Origin: Akkermansiaceae bacterium UBA3385
Lineage (GTDB): Bacteria > Verrucomicrobiota > Verrucomicrobiia > Verrucomicrobiales > Akkermansiaceae
DNA: 29,159 bases
Reading direction: 5' to 3'
Assembly (NCBI GenBank): GCA_002358905.1
Contig: DEPT01000012.1
Coordinates: 1 to 29,159 of the forward strand
Shown here: positions 7,466-15,728 of the stretch, piece by piece
How the letters are laid out: the number at the start of each line of letters is the position of its first letter
Position numbering within the stretch: position 1 is the first letter of the stretch
Notes under the pieces: model-generated
What the model saw: only the letters and a program-made list of their open reading frames with translations
The model's database searches: none
What the model was told of the DNA's origin: nothing
Program-made: the position numbers and the translations under genes

Positions 7466-7520
7466 AAAGTACAAGAAATGTGAAAAACAGCATCAAAAAA
7501 GCACAAAAAATGTGAAAAAT
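7440..7520. repeat. three A-rich repeats with a 32-bp period
   Basis: Units starting at 7440, 7472 and 7504 each begin CAAAAAATGTG(G)AAAAA or a one-base variant and are spaced exactly 32 bp, about three helical turns. The third unit runs into the -35 box of the ATPase promoter. This looks like a phased operator array or intrinsically bent DNA. Confidence 0.75.
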
Positions 7521-7522
7521 AA

Positions 7523-7551
7523 TTGACAACTCATTAAAAAGTCATTATTTT
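7523..7551 (+). promoter_or_regulatory. promoter of the DUF4143 ATPase
   Basis: A perfect TTGACA (7523-7528) and TATTTT (7546-7551) are 17 bp apart, 19 bp before the ATG. Confidence 0.8.
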
Positions 7552-7570
7552 ACGTAAAAACCATAAACGC

Positions 7571-8938
7571 ATGCAGTCCGAGGTGTATTTGAGACGTAAG
7601 ATAGATGCTTTTCTGGATGCCTGGAAATCAGCGCCGGAACGTAAGCCCCTCATTGTCCGGGGGGCCAGGCAGGTCGGCAAAACAGAAGCAATCACGCAAT
7701 TCGCCACGCGGCAGTACAAGCACGTTGTATATGTGAATTTTGTGGAATCACCCCATTACAAGGGCATTACTGCCGATGGTTACGCGGTGGATGATATTGT
7801 GCGCCTGTTGTCGAGAATGAATCCGGATTTCCGCTTTGATAAGGGGCAAACTCTTATCTTTTTTGACGAGGTTCAGGAGTTTCCGGAAATCACGACCGCG
7901 CTCAAGTTCTTCCATATCGATGGCCGATACGATGTGATATGCAGTGGATCGCTCCTAGGGGTGCAGTATTCCCGCATCGAAAGCCATAGCGTGGGATACA
8001 AGCAGGATTATGAGATGCGCTCCTTTGATTTTGAGGAGTACCTGTGGGCACGTGGATACCGGGCTGATGCAGTGGATGACATGCTGGGGCATCTCCTGCG
8101 CGAGGAGCCTTTCAGTAATGCCGAATTGGAACGGTATTTTTCTCTGTTTCTGGATTATGTTATTCTGGGCGGAATGCCGGCGGTCATCAGTGCATTTGTG
8201 CGGAGTGGCACTTTTGAAGAAACAGCAGAGCTTCAGCAGCAGTTGCTTCGGGATTATCGCGAGGATATCCGCAAATATGCCTCCGGGCTGGATAAAGCCA
8301 AAATCCTTGCCGTGTTCAATCAGGTGCCGCCCCAGCTGGCAAAGGAAAACAAGAAGTTCCAGCTTACCAAAGTTGCAAAAAACGCCCGTTCTCGTGAATA
8401 CTTCGGTTGCGTGGAGTGGCTGCTGGATTCCGGACTGCTGTCGATTTGCTATTGCCTGCATTATCCGGAACTGCCTTTGAAAGGAAACTTTGATCCGGAT
8501 AAATATAAGCTCTACGTGGCAGACACCGGTTTGCTTCTTGCCATGCTCGATGAAGAATCGCGCGAAGATTTGCTGCGCAACAAGAACCTGGGCATCTATA
8601 AGGGAGCCTTGTATGAAAATTTTGTGGCAGAAGCCTTATCCAAGAGCGGCTATGATTTGTTCTACTACCGTAAGGACGATTCAACCCTTGAAATGGACTT
8701 CTTTGTCCGCACCTCAGATGATCTGATACCTGTCGAGGTCAAAGCTGGTAACACAGTGTCGAAATCGTTACGCAAGTTGGTGGAATCAGAAAAATATGAT
8801 GCTATTCACTCCGGCATCAAACTAGCACATGCCAATATCGGTCGTTCAGACACATTCCTCACCATCCCCTATTTCTGCGCTTTCCTGCTCAAACGATATC
8901 TGAAAGCACGACAGGAAAGTGCCATACACTGCGAATAG
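7571..8938 (+). CDS. AAA ATPase with DUF4143 C-terminal domain
   Basis: The 455-residue protein has a Walker A motif GARQVGKT (31-38) and Walker B LIFFDEVQ (95-102). SGSLLGV (about 130) is the sensor region, followed by LGGMPAV, typical of this group. The C-terminal DUF4143 part contains DTGLL, YENFVAEAL and a PD-(D/E)XK-like core (EMDFFV, then IPVEVKAG). Such proteins are common accessory genes in gut bacteria and archaea; their cellular role is not established. The gene has its own promoter and phased repeats. It separates the polymerase from its yolD partner and is bracketed by two copies of that junction, so it is an inserted cargo gene. The ATG at 7571 has no strong Shine-Dalgarno site. 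Confidence 0.9.
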   Translation: MQSEVYLRRKIDAFLDAWKSAPERKPLIVRGARQVGKTEAITQFATRQYKHVVYVNFVESPHYKGITADGYAVDDIVRLLSRMNPDFRFDKGQTLIFFDEVQEFPEITTALKFFHIDGRYDVICSGSLLGVQYSRIESHSVGYKQDYEMRSFDFEEYLWARGYRADAVDDMLGHLLREEPFSNAELERYFSLFLDYVILGGMPAVISAFVRSGTFEETAELQQQLLRDYREDIRKYASGLDKAKILAVFNQVPPQLAKENKKFQLTKVAKNARSREYFGCVEWLLDSGLLSICYCLHYPELPLKGNFDPDKYKLYVADTGLLLAMLDEESREDLLRNKNLGIYKGALYENFVAEALSKSGYDLFYYRKDDSTLEMDFFVRTSDDLIPVEVKAGNTVSKSLRKLVESEKYDAIHSGIKLAHANIGRSDTFLTIPYFCAFLLKRYLKARQESAIHCE

Positions 8939-8945
8939 CCCGCCA

Positions 8946-9041
8946 GGAAGAAGGTGTTACCACCCGCGATCGAAACGAGCAGATAGGAGGACACAAGGCA
9001 TGAGGTACGATGCAGAAGACAAATACGCAGATATCATCCAT
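8946..9041 (+). repeat. direct repeat, copy B (polymerase tail plus yolD start)
   Basis: In the polymerase frame it reads EEGVTTRDRNEQIGGHKA-stop. The upstream copy reads EAGATTRDRNEQIGGHKA. The differences include silent changes, so copy B is the tail of a related but distinct polymerase allele followed by the intact yolD start. Confidence 0.92.
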
Positions 9042-9428
9042 CTGCCCCACCATGTATCCCGGAATCACCCGCAGATGAGCATGGCTGATCGCGCTGCCCA
9101 GTTCTCCCCCTTTGCCGCGCTCACGGGACACGATGCCGCAATCGCCGAAGCCGCCCGTCTCACGGACGAGCGACCTATTCTGGATGAATCCGTAAAGCAG
9201 GAAATCTCTAATCTTCTCCAACTGGCATCAACCGATTCCAACCTAGTCCTGAACATCGTCTATTTCGTCCCGGACACCCGCAAAGCCGGCGGCGCCTGCA
9301 TAGAAATCACCGGCCGCATCAAGAAGCTTATACCGCATGAGAAGCAACTTATCATGAACACCGGCACACGCATTCCGGTGGAGGAGATTGTGGATGTTTC
9401 TATATATGAAACGCACACCGGATTATAG
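9000..9428 (+). CDS. YolD-like protein, partner of the Y-family polymerase
   Basis: The 142-residue protein starts MRYDAEDKYADIIHLPHHVS, continues MSMADRAAQFSPFAALTGHD (the family's most recognisable block, about residues 21-41), and has a beta-rich second half (FVPDTRKAGGACIEITGRIKK). YolD-like proteins are usually encoded directly after UvrX/UmuC polymerases and are thought to act with them. AGGAGG at 8985-8990 gives a well-spaced start at 9000; the longer open frame upstream is polymerase tail. Here it is about 1.6 kb from the polymerase because of the ATPase insertion, so translational coupling to the polymerase has been lost. Confidence 0.87.
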   Translation: MRYDAEDKYADIIHLPHHVSRNHPQMSMADRAAQFSPFAALTGHDAAIAEAARLTDERPILDESVKQEISNLLQLASTDSNLVLNIVYFVPDTRKAGGACIEITGRIKKLIPHEKQLIMNTGTRIPVEEIVDVSIYETHTGL

Positions 9429-9510
9429 GACACGGCGAACAAGAAAGATTAAGTAGAGCCCTATTAGCTTAACACATAAAACTCTATAGCAGCATTTAAC
9501 GCTTTGCTCC

Positions 9511-9526
9511 TGAGTTATATAACTCA
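9511..9526. promoter_or_regulatory. 16-bp perfect palindrome
   Basis: TGAGTTATATAACTCA is its own reverse complement. It lies in the AT-rich gap between yolD and the transposase remnant (9429-9550), which otherwise shows nothing clear. It may be a repressor site or part of a mobile-element edge. Confidence 0.5.
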
Positions 9527-9550
9527 TACACATATATAGTTTGAAAGCAT

Positions 9551-10027
9551 ATGGCTGCTAAAGACATCATGAACGAACACTGCTATGTAGCATGGAGTAT
9601 TTTTCAACCGAACGGAGGCTTTCTCAGAGAATCTCCCCTTTCCTATTTCAGGCTGCCCCGTCGTTTCAAACGGGCCATCAGAGCTATTGACTCAACAACT
9701 ATCGAATTGATTGCCAAGTGCATGGACTGGGCCAAGCACAGGAAACACAAAGCGGCAGCAAAAGTACATGTCGCGCTCGATTTGATCTCTTTCATTCCGA
9801 TTCGCGTAGTCAAAGATTCGGCCAATCATCATGATGGCGGCTAAATGAGTGAGTTGTGCGGGAACATGAAGTCCGGAGACATAGCCGAGATGGATAGGGC
9901 TTTTTGGGCGAAGCGAACAGTAAGAGTCATTGTCAGCAGATATGGGACAGCAGGTGAATCACCACCAGAGCGACACGCCCAGTTGCCCTCTGATTTGCTG
10001 GGGATCAACTGGACTATGCTTATTTGA
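9551..10027 (+). pseudogene. IS4-like DDE transposase fragment with in-frame stop
   Basis: The frame reads YFRLPRRFKRAIRAIDSTTIE, then CMDWAKHRKHKAAAKVHVALD. This is the IS4-type core around the first catalytic Asp (AIDSTT) and its following strand. A TAA at 9842-9844 interrupts it, and the same frame continues MSELCGNMKSGDIAEMDRAFW, the expected next block around the second Asp. Similarity fades after about 9940. The N-terminal part and the catalytic Glu region are missing, so the element is dead. The 14-base repeat GATATGGGACAGCA occurs at 9939-9952 and 10026-10039 and may reflect rearrangement at its edge. Confidence 0.8.
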
Positions 10028-10039
10028 TATGGGACAGCA
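9939..10039 (+). repeat. pair of 14-bp direct repeats
   Basis: GATATGGGACAGCA occurs at 9939-9952 and again at 10026-10039, 87 bp apart, with a looser third version (ATATGGGCACAG) after 10060. They lie at the end of transposase similarity. Confidence 0.65.
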
Positions 10040-10086
10040 TCGTCCCCCGTCGCACCATCATATGGGCACAGTTCCTAAACCTTTTT

Positions 10087-10260
10087 TCAAATAAAATCAT
10101 CCATAACCCCAGTAATCATGCACCACTGAGGCGTAGCTTTATGCCCCTGTGGGATGGTAATGAAGTGATTGTAAGCTTTTTTGCCGGGGCTGAAGAGTGA
10201 CAGGCAACAACTTTTATAGTTTTTTGTCTGTTTGCGTCGGGTTTCGACGAGCTCCTCTAC
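10087..10260 (-). other. possible small or decayed reading frame downstream of dapL
   Basis: On the minus strand a frame of about 50 codons ends KAYNHFITIPQGHKATPQW, then CMITGVMDDFI and a stop at 10087. It has protein-like composition but no ATG, GTG or TTG start in frame, and the upstream end is a stop near 10280. It may be the tail of a decayed gene. I do not recognise it. The rest of 10028-10314 shows nothing else. Confidence 0.3.
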
Positions 10261-10314
10261 ACATGTCCGTTTCTCCGTTTAAGTCGTGGTATTGACGGGC
10301 GCGAACGCAGCCTT

Positions 10315-11550
10315 TTATAAGAGTCGAGTTATGCGGCGGCATACTTCCTCGACATTGTCCCGGCTGTTGAAGGCAGAAATGCGGAAGAAGCCTTCACCAT
10401 GTGCACCGAACCCTGCACCCGGGGTGATGACCACCAGTGCTTCGCGGAGCATTTTATCGAAGAAATCCCAGCTTTTCATGCCCTCCGGGGTTTGTACCCA
10501 GATGTATGGAGCATGGATGCCGCCCCAGACGTTCAGGCCGACGGACATACAGGCGGCTCGCAGCAGCCCGGCATTGCTGAGATAGAAGTCAATGAGTGAT
10601 TTTGTCTGTTCCAAACCTTCGTCGGTAAAGAGTGCCGCAGCTCCGCGTTGAACGATATAGCTTGCACCGTTGAATTTGGTGCCGGTACGGCGCTTCCAGA
10701 GCTCGGAGACGGAAATTTTGTTCCCCGCCGCATCTCTGCCCCTAAGCTCCTTTGGTATCACAACATACCCGCAGCGCACGCCGGTGAACCCGCCCTGCTT
10801 GGAGAACGAGCGGAACTCGATGGCGCACTGCCGGGCTCCGGGGATAGCGTAGATGGAGGAGGGTATGCCTTCATCGGTGATAAAGGCCTCGTAGGCGCCG
10901 TCATATAACAGGATGCTATCGTTTGCCAGCGCATAGTCCACCCACTCCTTCAGTTGCTCATATGTGGCGACTGCCCCTGTGGGATTATTCGGAAAGCAAA
11001 GATAGATAAGGTCGGTATGCTGTGCGGGGATACGGGGCACAAAATCATTCTCCGGGGTGCACGGCAGATACACCAGCCCCTCGTAGGATCCGTCCGGACG
11101 GACGCAGCCGGTGTTGCCTGCCATCACGTTGGTGTCCACATACACCGGGTAGACCGGGTCCGGGATGGCGATGGTGTTATTGTGTGCAAAGATATCCAGT
11201 ATGTTGCCGGTATCACACTTTGCCCCGTCAGATACAAAGATTTCATCGGCTTCCACTTCAATACCGCGTTGTTTGTAGGAGACTTTCGCAATGGCTTCGC
11301 GCAGCCATGCGTACCCCTGTTCCGGCCCGTATCCGTGGAACGTTTCGCGCTTGCTCTGGTCATTCACGGATTTGTGCATGGCATCAATGGCGGCTTGGGG
11401 GAGCGGCTCTGTCACATCGCCAATGCCGCAGCGGATGATGTGGGGTGCTTTCTCCGGATTGGCTGCGGCAAATGCTGCTACGCGGCGCCCGATTTCCGGG
11501 AACAGGTACCCGCTTTGAAGTTTGAGAAAATGTTGGTTTATGTTGGCCAT
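10315..11550 (-). CDS. dapL: LL-diaminopimelate aminotransferase
   Basis: The 411-residue PLP enzyme transfers the amino group of glutamate to tetrahydrodipicolinate, giving LL-diaminopimelate in one step for lysine and peptidoglycan. Visible family marks are INQHFLKLQSGYLFPEIGRR at the N terminus, GIGDVTEPLP, FHGYGPEQGY, CFPNNPTGA, YDGAYEAF and the PLP lysine Lys251 in SFSKQGGFTGVRCGY. DapL is known from plants, Chlamydiae, Verrucomicrobia and some other bacteria, which supports the host assignment. It follows dapF by 45 bp and is probably the last gene of the glnN operon. The ATG has no Shine-Dalgarno site. No clear terminator follows. Confidence 0.95.
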   Translation of the reverse strand: MANINQHFLKLQSGYLFPEIGRRVAAFAAANPEKAPHIIRCGIGDVTEPLPQAAIDAMHKSVNDQSKRETFHGYGPEQGYAWLREAIAKVSYKQRGIEVEADEIFVSDGAKCDTGNILDIFAHNNTIAIPDPVYPVYVDTNVMAGNTGCVRPDGSYEGLVYLPCTPENDFVPRIPAQHTDLIYLCFPNNPTGAVATYEQLKEWVDYALANDSILLYDGAYEAFITDEGIPSSIYAIPGARQCAIEFRSFSKQGGFTGVRCGYVVIPKELRGRDAAGNKISVSELWKRRTGTKFNGASYIVQRGAAALFTDEGLEQTKSLIDFYLSNAGLLRAACMSVGLNVWGGIHAPYIWVQTPEGMKSWDFFDKMLREALVVITPGAGFGAHGEGFFRISAFNSRDNVEEVCRRITRLL

Positions 11551-11595
11551 GATATAAAAATGTTGGGTTGATGATGAAAAAACGGATTGCAGTTA

Positions 11596-12423
11596 TCACG
11601 AAGGAACGGAGATTTCCCCACGGAAGACAATGGTTGCCGGCCCCGTGAGGGTAACATCGGAGAATCCCGTGCTCCCGATGCGGGTAAACGCTACCGAGAG
11701 GGTATCCCCCCCGGCCGCGTCCACCTTGATGGGGCTTGCGGCTCCGGTAAGGGCGGCGTGCAGCAGGGCTGTAGCCGTGATTCCTGTGCCGCAGGCCAGA
11801 GTTTCTCCCTCAACTCCGCGTTCATAGGTGCGCAGCCTGAGGTGCCGGTCAGACAGCACCGTTGCAAAGTCCGCATTGGTGCCGGCCGGTGCAAAGGTGC
11901 GGTGATAGCGCAGGTAGGCACCCAGCGTGATCAAATCGATGTTTTCCACATCGGGCAGGAATACAACGGCATGCGGCACCCCGGTGTTCAGAAAATGAAC
12001 CGGCGCGGGAATAATGTTATCCGCCGGCAGGATGTTGAGCTTCAGACTATTCGGCTCTGTCAGGCGGATGGTGACATCCTCATCAGGGTTCACTTGCCCC
12101 CGGACTATGCCTGCCATGGTTTCGAAGCAGAGAGTCGTTGTTTTTCCTCCTGATAAATGGCATGCGAATGCCGTGAAACAGCGGGCTCCGTTGCCGCACA
12201 TTTCGGCTTCCCCGCCATCTGCATTATAATACCGCATGCGCACATCTGCCTTAATTTGAGGCGGCTCGATGGCGATGAGCCCATCTGCCCCGATGCCGAA
12301 ACGTCGGTTGCACAGCCGGGCAATGTTTTCCCTTGTCAGGATGTGACTGAGGGCGAGGTCGCGGTTATCGACCATGACGAAGTCATTTCCGGCTCCGGTC
12401 ATTTTGTAGAACGGAATAATCAT
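11596..12423 (-). CDS. dapF: diaminopimelate epimerase
   Basis: The 275-residue cofactor-free epimerase turns LL- into meso-diaminopimelate, the step after DapL. The two catalytic cysteines are Cys76 in MCGNGARC and Cys211 in LACGTGITA. MTGAGNDFVMVDN at the N terminus, RFGIGADGL and FLNTGVPHAVVF also fit the family, and the length is normal. Its ATG overlaps the carB stop by four bases (ATGA), so it is translationally coupled to carB. Together with dapL it makes the second half of the diaminopimelate route a tail of the nitrogen operon. Confidence 0.95.
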   Translation of the reverse strand: MIIPFYKMTGAGNDFVMVDNRDLALSHILTRENIARLCNRRFGIGADGLIAIEPPQIKADVRMRYYNADGGEAEMCGNGARCFTAFACHLSGGKTTTLCFETMAGIVRGQVNPDEDVTIRLTEPNSLKLNILPADNIIPAPVHFLNTGVPHAVVFLPDVENIDLITLGAYLRYHRTFAPAGTNADFATVLSDRHLRLRTYERGVEGETLACGTGITATALLHAALTGAASPIKVDAAGGDTLSVAFTRIGSTGFSDVTLTGPATIVFRGEISVPS

Positions 12424-15400
12424 TGTTGGCTTGTGGTTGGTGTTTCATTCAGCTTGCTGCCCGTGGGGATGAGGTGTCTGTGGTATTCCTGAAGGCTGTA
12501 TACCTCATACCGTCCAAACGCCATTTTTTCCTCTAATCCGCCGATAGCAGCCACGGCGCCGGAGACCGTTGTCGTGATGGGGATTCCGGCGGCCACCGCC
12601 TGCGAGCGCATCTGGGTTTCATCCAGCATGGGGGTGGCTCCTGATTCGGAGGTGTTGATGATCCAGTTGATTTCTCTATCCCGAATCAAATCCAGTACGT
12701 TGGGCCGCCCCCGGGATATACGATAGACCGCTCTGGTCTTGATACCGGCATTGTACAGCATGGTTGAGGTGCCGATGGTTGCGTAAATCGTAAAACCATA
12801 GCGTTGGAGCGTGGCGGCGAGCGGTACAAACAATTCCTTGTCGCTATCCCTGACGGACATGAATACGCTGCCGGAGTCCGGTAATTCAGTTCCGGCGGCC
12901 ATCTGGCTTTTGAGATAAGCCAGCCCCCAATCCCTGTCGATGCTCATGACTTCACCGGTCGACTTCATTTCCGGGCTCAGCGTCACATCTGCCCCGGGGA
13001 ATTTGATGAAGGGAAATACGGCCTCTTTGACGGCATAATAGGGGAGTTTTACCTCATCTGTGAACCCCTGTTGTGCTAATTTGACGCCGACCATGCACAT
13101 GACTGCCAGCCTGGCCAGAGACTTGCCTATCGCCTTGCTCACAAAGGGAACAGTGCGCGAGGCCCTGGGGTTCACTTCAATCATGTAGAGCTCTCCGTCT
13201 TTGACGGCCAGCTGCATATTCATCAATCCGCAAATATGCAGAGCCTTCGAGAAAGCATGAGCAAAGGAGCGTACCTTGTCCTGCAGTTCCGGCGAGAGGG
13301 TGACAGGTGGCAGCACAGAGGCTGAATCCCCCGAGTGAATACCGGCCGGTTCCACATGTTCCAGAATCCCGCCGATGACGGTGACTTCTCCATCCGATAC
13401 GCAATCAACGTCCAGCTCTACGGCGTTTTCCAGAAAGCGGTCTATCAGAATGGGGGTGCCCTCTGACACGATGGCCGCTTGCTCCACAAAGTAACGGAGC
13501 TCCGATTCCTTGTAGACAATCACCATGCCGCGACCGCCCAGTACATACGATGGACGAACGAGCACCGGGTAACCGATGCGCCGAGCCACGCTCAACGCCT
13601 CATCTACTGTGCAGGCAATGCCGTTGTCGGGCTGTCGGATACCGATTTCTTTTGCCAGATTACGGAAATAGTCTCTATCTTCTGCTAGGGCGATGTGTTC
13701 CGGTGAGGTGCCTATGATGTTTACCCCGGCATCTTTGAGTTGTTGCGCGAGGTTTAATGGAGTCTGTCCGCCGAATTGAACGATTGCACCGCAGCATTGT
13801 TCGCGCTTGTAAATGGGCAGCAAATCTTCGAGGGTCAATGGTTCAAAATAAAGCTTGTCAGAAGTGTCGTAGTCTGTTGAAACGGTTTCGGGGTTGGAAT
13901 TCACCATGACTACTTCATAGCCGGCCTGCCGCAGAGCCGCAGCCGCCTGGCAGCAGCAGTAATCAAACTCAATGCCTTGCCCGATGCGGTTGGGACCGCC
14001 ACCGATTATCATGATGCTTTTCTTCCCGGGGGATACGCGTGGCGCTTCCCCCTGCGTGTTGTATGTGCTGTAGTAATAGGGGGTGAGAGCCTCAAACTCT
14101 CCGGCACAGGTGTCCACGGCTGCATATCCCGGCTGCAGGTTGATGCGCTTGCGGGCAGATTGCACATCCAGCTCGCTGCAATTCAGCAGGTGAGCAATCT
14201 GCCTGTCACTGTATCCGAGCTCCTTGGCCTGGCGGAAAAGCGGAATATCTGCCTCTAATCCGGACAATGTGCCTGCCGATACCAATTCATCCTCAAAAGC
14301 GGCAAGCTCTGCAAGATGCCGCAGGAAATAAGAATCAATCCCGGTAAGTTCCTGAACGCGTTGCACAGACCAGCCCCGGCGGAATGCCGCCCGAATGTAG
14401 AAAAGCCGCCCATCATTCGGTCGGGTTAATTCGGCCTGCAACTGAACGTCCGAAGCCTGTTCAAATGGGGTGTCCTTACCATCTGCGCCGAATCCGAAAC
14501 GGCCTGTTTCCAATGAGCGTAAGGCTTTTTGCAGACTCTGCTTCAGGTTCCGCCCTATGGCCATTGCCTCTCCCACGGATTTCATCTGGGTGCCGAGAGA
14601 GCTGTCTGCGTTGGGGAACTTCTCGAAAGTGAATCTCGGGATTTTGGTGACAACGTAATCAAGCGCCGGTTCAAAGCAGGAAGGGGTGTGGCCTGTTATA
14701 TCATTTTTCAGTTCCGGTAAGTTATAACCAACTGCTAGCAAGGCGGCAATTTTGGCAATGGGGAATCCCGTGGCCTTGCTGGCAAGCGCACTCGAGCGGC
14801 TTACTCGCGGATTCATTTCAATAATGATTCGCCGCCCGGTCTCCGGATGCACAGCCCATTGCACGTTAGAACCACCGGTCTGTACGCCAATGGCTTTTAA
14901 CACGCGCAGCGAATCATCGCGCATGGCCTGATACTCTGCATCGGAAAGAGTCTGAATGGGAGCAATGGTAATCGAGTCGCCCGTGTGGACCCCCATCGGA
15001 TCCAGATTTTCGATTGAGCAGACAATCACACTATTTCCCGCGCTATCCGTCATGACTTCCATCTCAAACTCCTTCCAGCCCAACAGAGATTCTTCGATGA
15101 GTACCTCGCTGTTCAGGCTGGCTGCCAATCCCCGGCGCACAATGTCCGCAAACTCCTCCGGCGTGTGAGCAATGCCGCCGCCAGTGCCGCCCAGGGTGAA
15201 GCCGGGGCGTATGATGAGCGGCCATCTCCCGATGGTGCCGGCTACGGCTTCGGCTTCCGGCAGAGTATGGGCCGTTCCGGAGCGGGGCATGTCCAGCCCG
15301 AGCCCGCTCATCGTTTCCTTGAAAAGCTGCCTGTCTTCCGCACGGCGTATTGCCGCAGCCGAAGCACCGATGAGCTCCACGTTGTAGCGTTTCAATATGC

Positions 15401-15716
15401 CGCTTTCTTCCAGCTCCATGGCCAGATTGAGCGCCGTCTGCCCGCCAAGTGTCGGCAAAAGAGCATCCGGCCTCTCTCTCCGTATGATTTCATGTACAAT
15501 ACCGGCGGTCAAGGGCTCGATGTAGGTTCTATCGGCCATGTCCGGGTCCGTCATGATGGTGGCCGGATTGGAATTAATCAGCACAACCTCATAGCCCTCC
15601 TGCCTCAGCGCCTTGCATGCCTGAGTGCCGGAGTAATCGAACTCACAGCCCTGACCGATGATGATGGGGCCGGAACCTATGAGGAGAATCTTGTGAATGT
15701 CTGTTCGTCTGGGCAT
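12420..15716 (-). CDS. carB: carbamoyl-phosphate synthase large subunit
   Basis: The 1098-residue protein has the expected four parts. The N-terminal ATP-grasp synthase half (1 to about 400) starts with KILLIGSGPIIIGQGCEFDYSG. The oligomerisation region follows to about 560. The second ATP-grasp half runs from IMIIGGGPNRIGQGIEFDY (about 567) to about 935. A C-terminal MGS-like allosteric domain starts at about 945 (SVFMSVRDSDKELF). It makes carbamoyl phosphate from bicarbonate, two ATP and ammonia channelled from CarA, for pyrimidines and arginine. It lies 12 bp after nadE, which separates it from carA. The ATG at 15716 gives the canonical MPRRTDIHKI start; no strong ribosome site is visible. 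Confidence 0.97.
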   Translation of the reverse strand: MPRRTDIHKILLIGSGPIIIGQGCEFDYSGTQACKALRQEGYEVVLINSNPATIMTDPDMADRTYIEPLTAGIVHEIIRRERPDALLPTLGGQTALNLAMELEESGILKRYNVELIGASAAAIRRAEDRQLFKETMSGLGLDMPRSGTAHTLPEAEAVAGTIGRWPLIIRPGFTLGGTGGGIAHTPEEFADIVRRGLAASLNSEVLIEESLLGWKEFEMEVMTDSAGNSVIVCSIENLDPMGVHTGDSITIAPIQTLSDAEYQAMRDDSLRVLKAIGVQTGGSNVQWAVHPETGRRIIIEMNPRVSRSSALASKATGFPIAKIAALLAVGYNLPELKNDITGHTPSCFEPALDYVVTKIPRFTFEKFPNADSSLGTQMKSVGEAMAIGRNLKQSLQKALRSLETGRFGFGADGKDTPFEQASDVQLQAELTRPNDGRLFYIRAAFRRGWSVQRVQELTGIDSYFLRHLAELAAFEDELVSAGTLSGLEADIPLFRQAKELGYSDRQIAHLLNCSELDVQSARKRINLQPGYAAVDTCAGEFEALTPYYYSTYNTQGEAPRVSPGKKSIMIIGGGPNRIGQGIEFDYCCCQAAAALRQAGYEVVMVNSNPETVSTDYDTSDKLYFEPLTLEDLLPIYKREQCCGAIVQFGGQTPLNLAQQLKDAGVNIIGTSPEHIALAEDRDYFRNLAKEIGIRQPDNGIACTVDEALSVARRIGYPVLVRPSYVLGGRGMVIVYKESELRYFVEQAAIVSEGTPILIDRFLENAVELDVDCVSDGEVTVIGGILEHVEPAGIHSGDSASVLPPVTLSPELQDKVRSFAHAFSKALHICGLMNMQLAVKDGELYMIEVNPRASRTVPFVSKAIGKSLARLAVMCMVGVKLAQQGFTDEVKLPYYAVKEAVFPFIKFPGADVTLSPEMKSTGEVMSIDRDWGLAYLKSQMAAGTELPDSGSVFMSVRDSDKELFVPLAATLQRYGFTIYATIGTSTMLYNAGIKTRAVYRISRGRPNVLDLIRDREINWIINTSESGATPMLDETQMRSQAVAAGIPITTTVSGAVAAIGGLEEKMAFGRYEVYSLQEYHRHLIPTGSKLNETPTTSQQ

Positions 15717-15728
15717 AAGAATGAATGG

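Noticed and set aside
7440..7520. CRISPR array
   Set aside because: Only three short A-rich imperfect units with no unique spacers of normal length and no cas genes.
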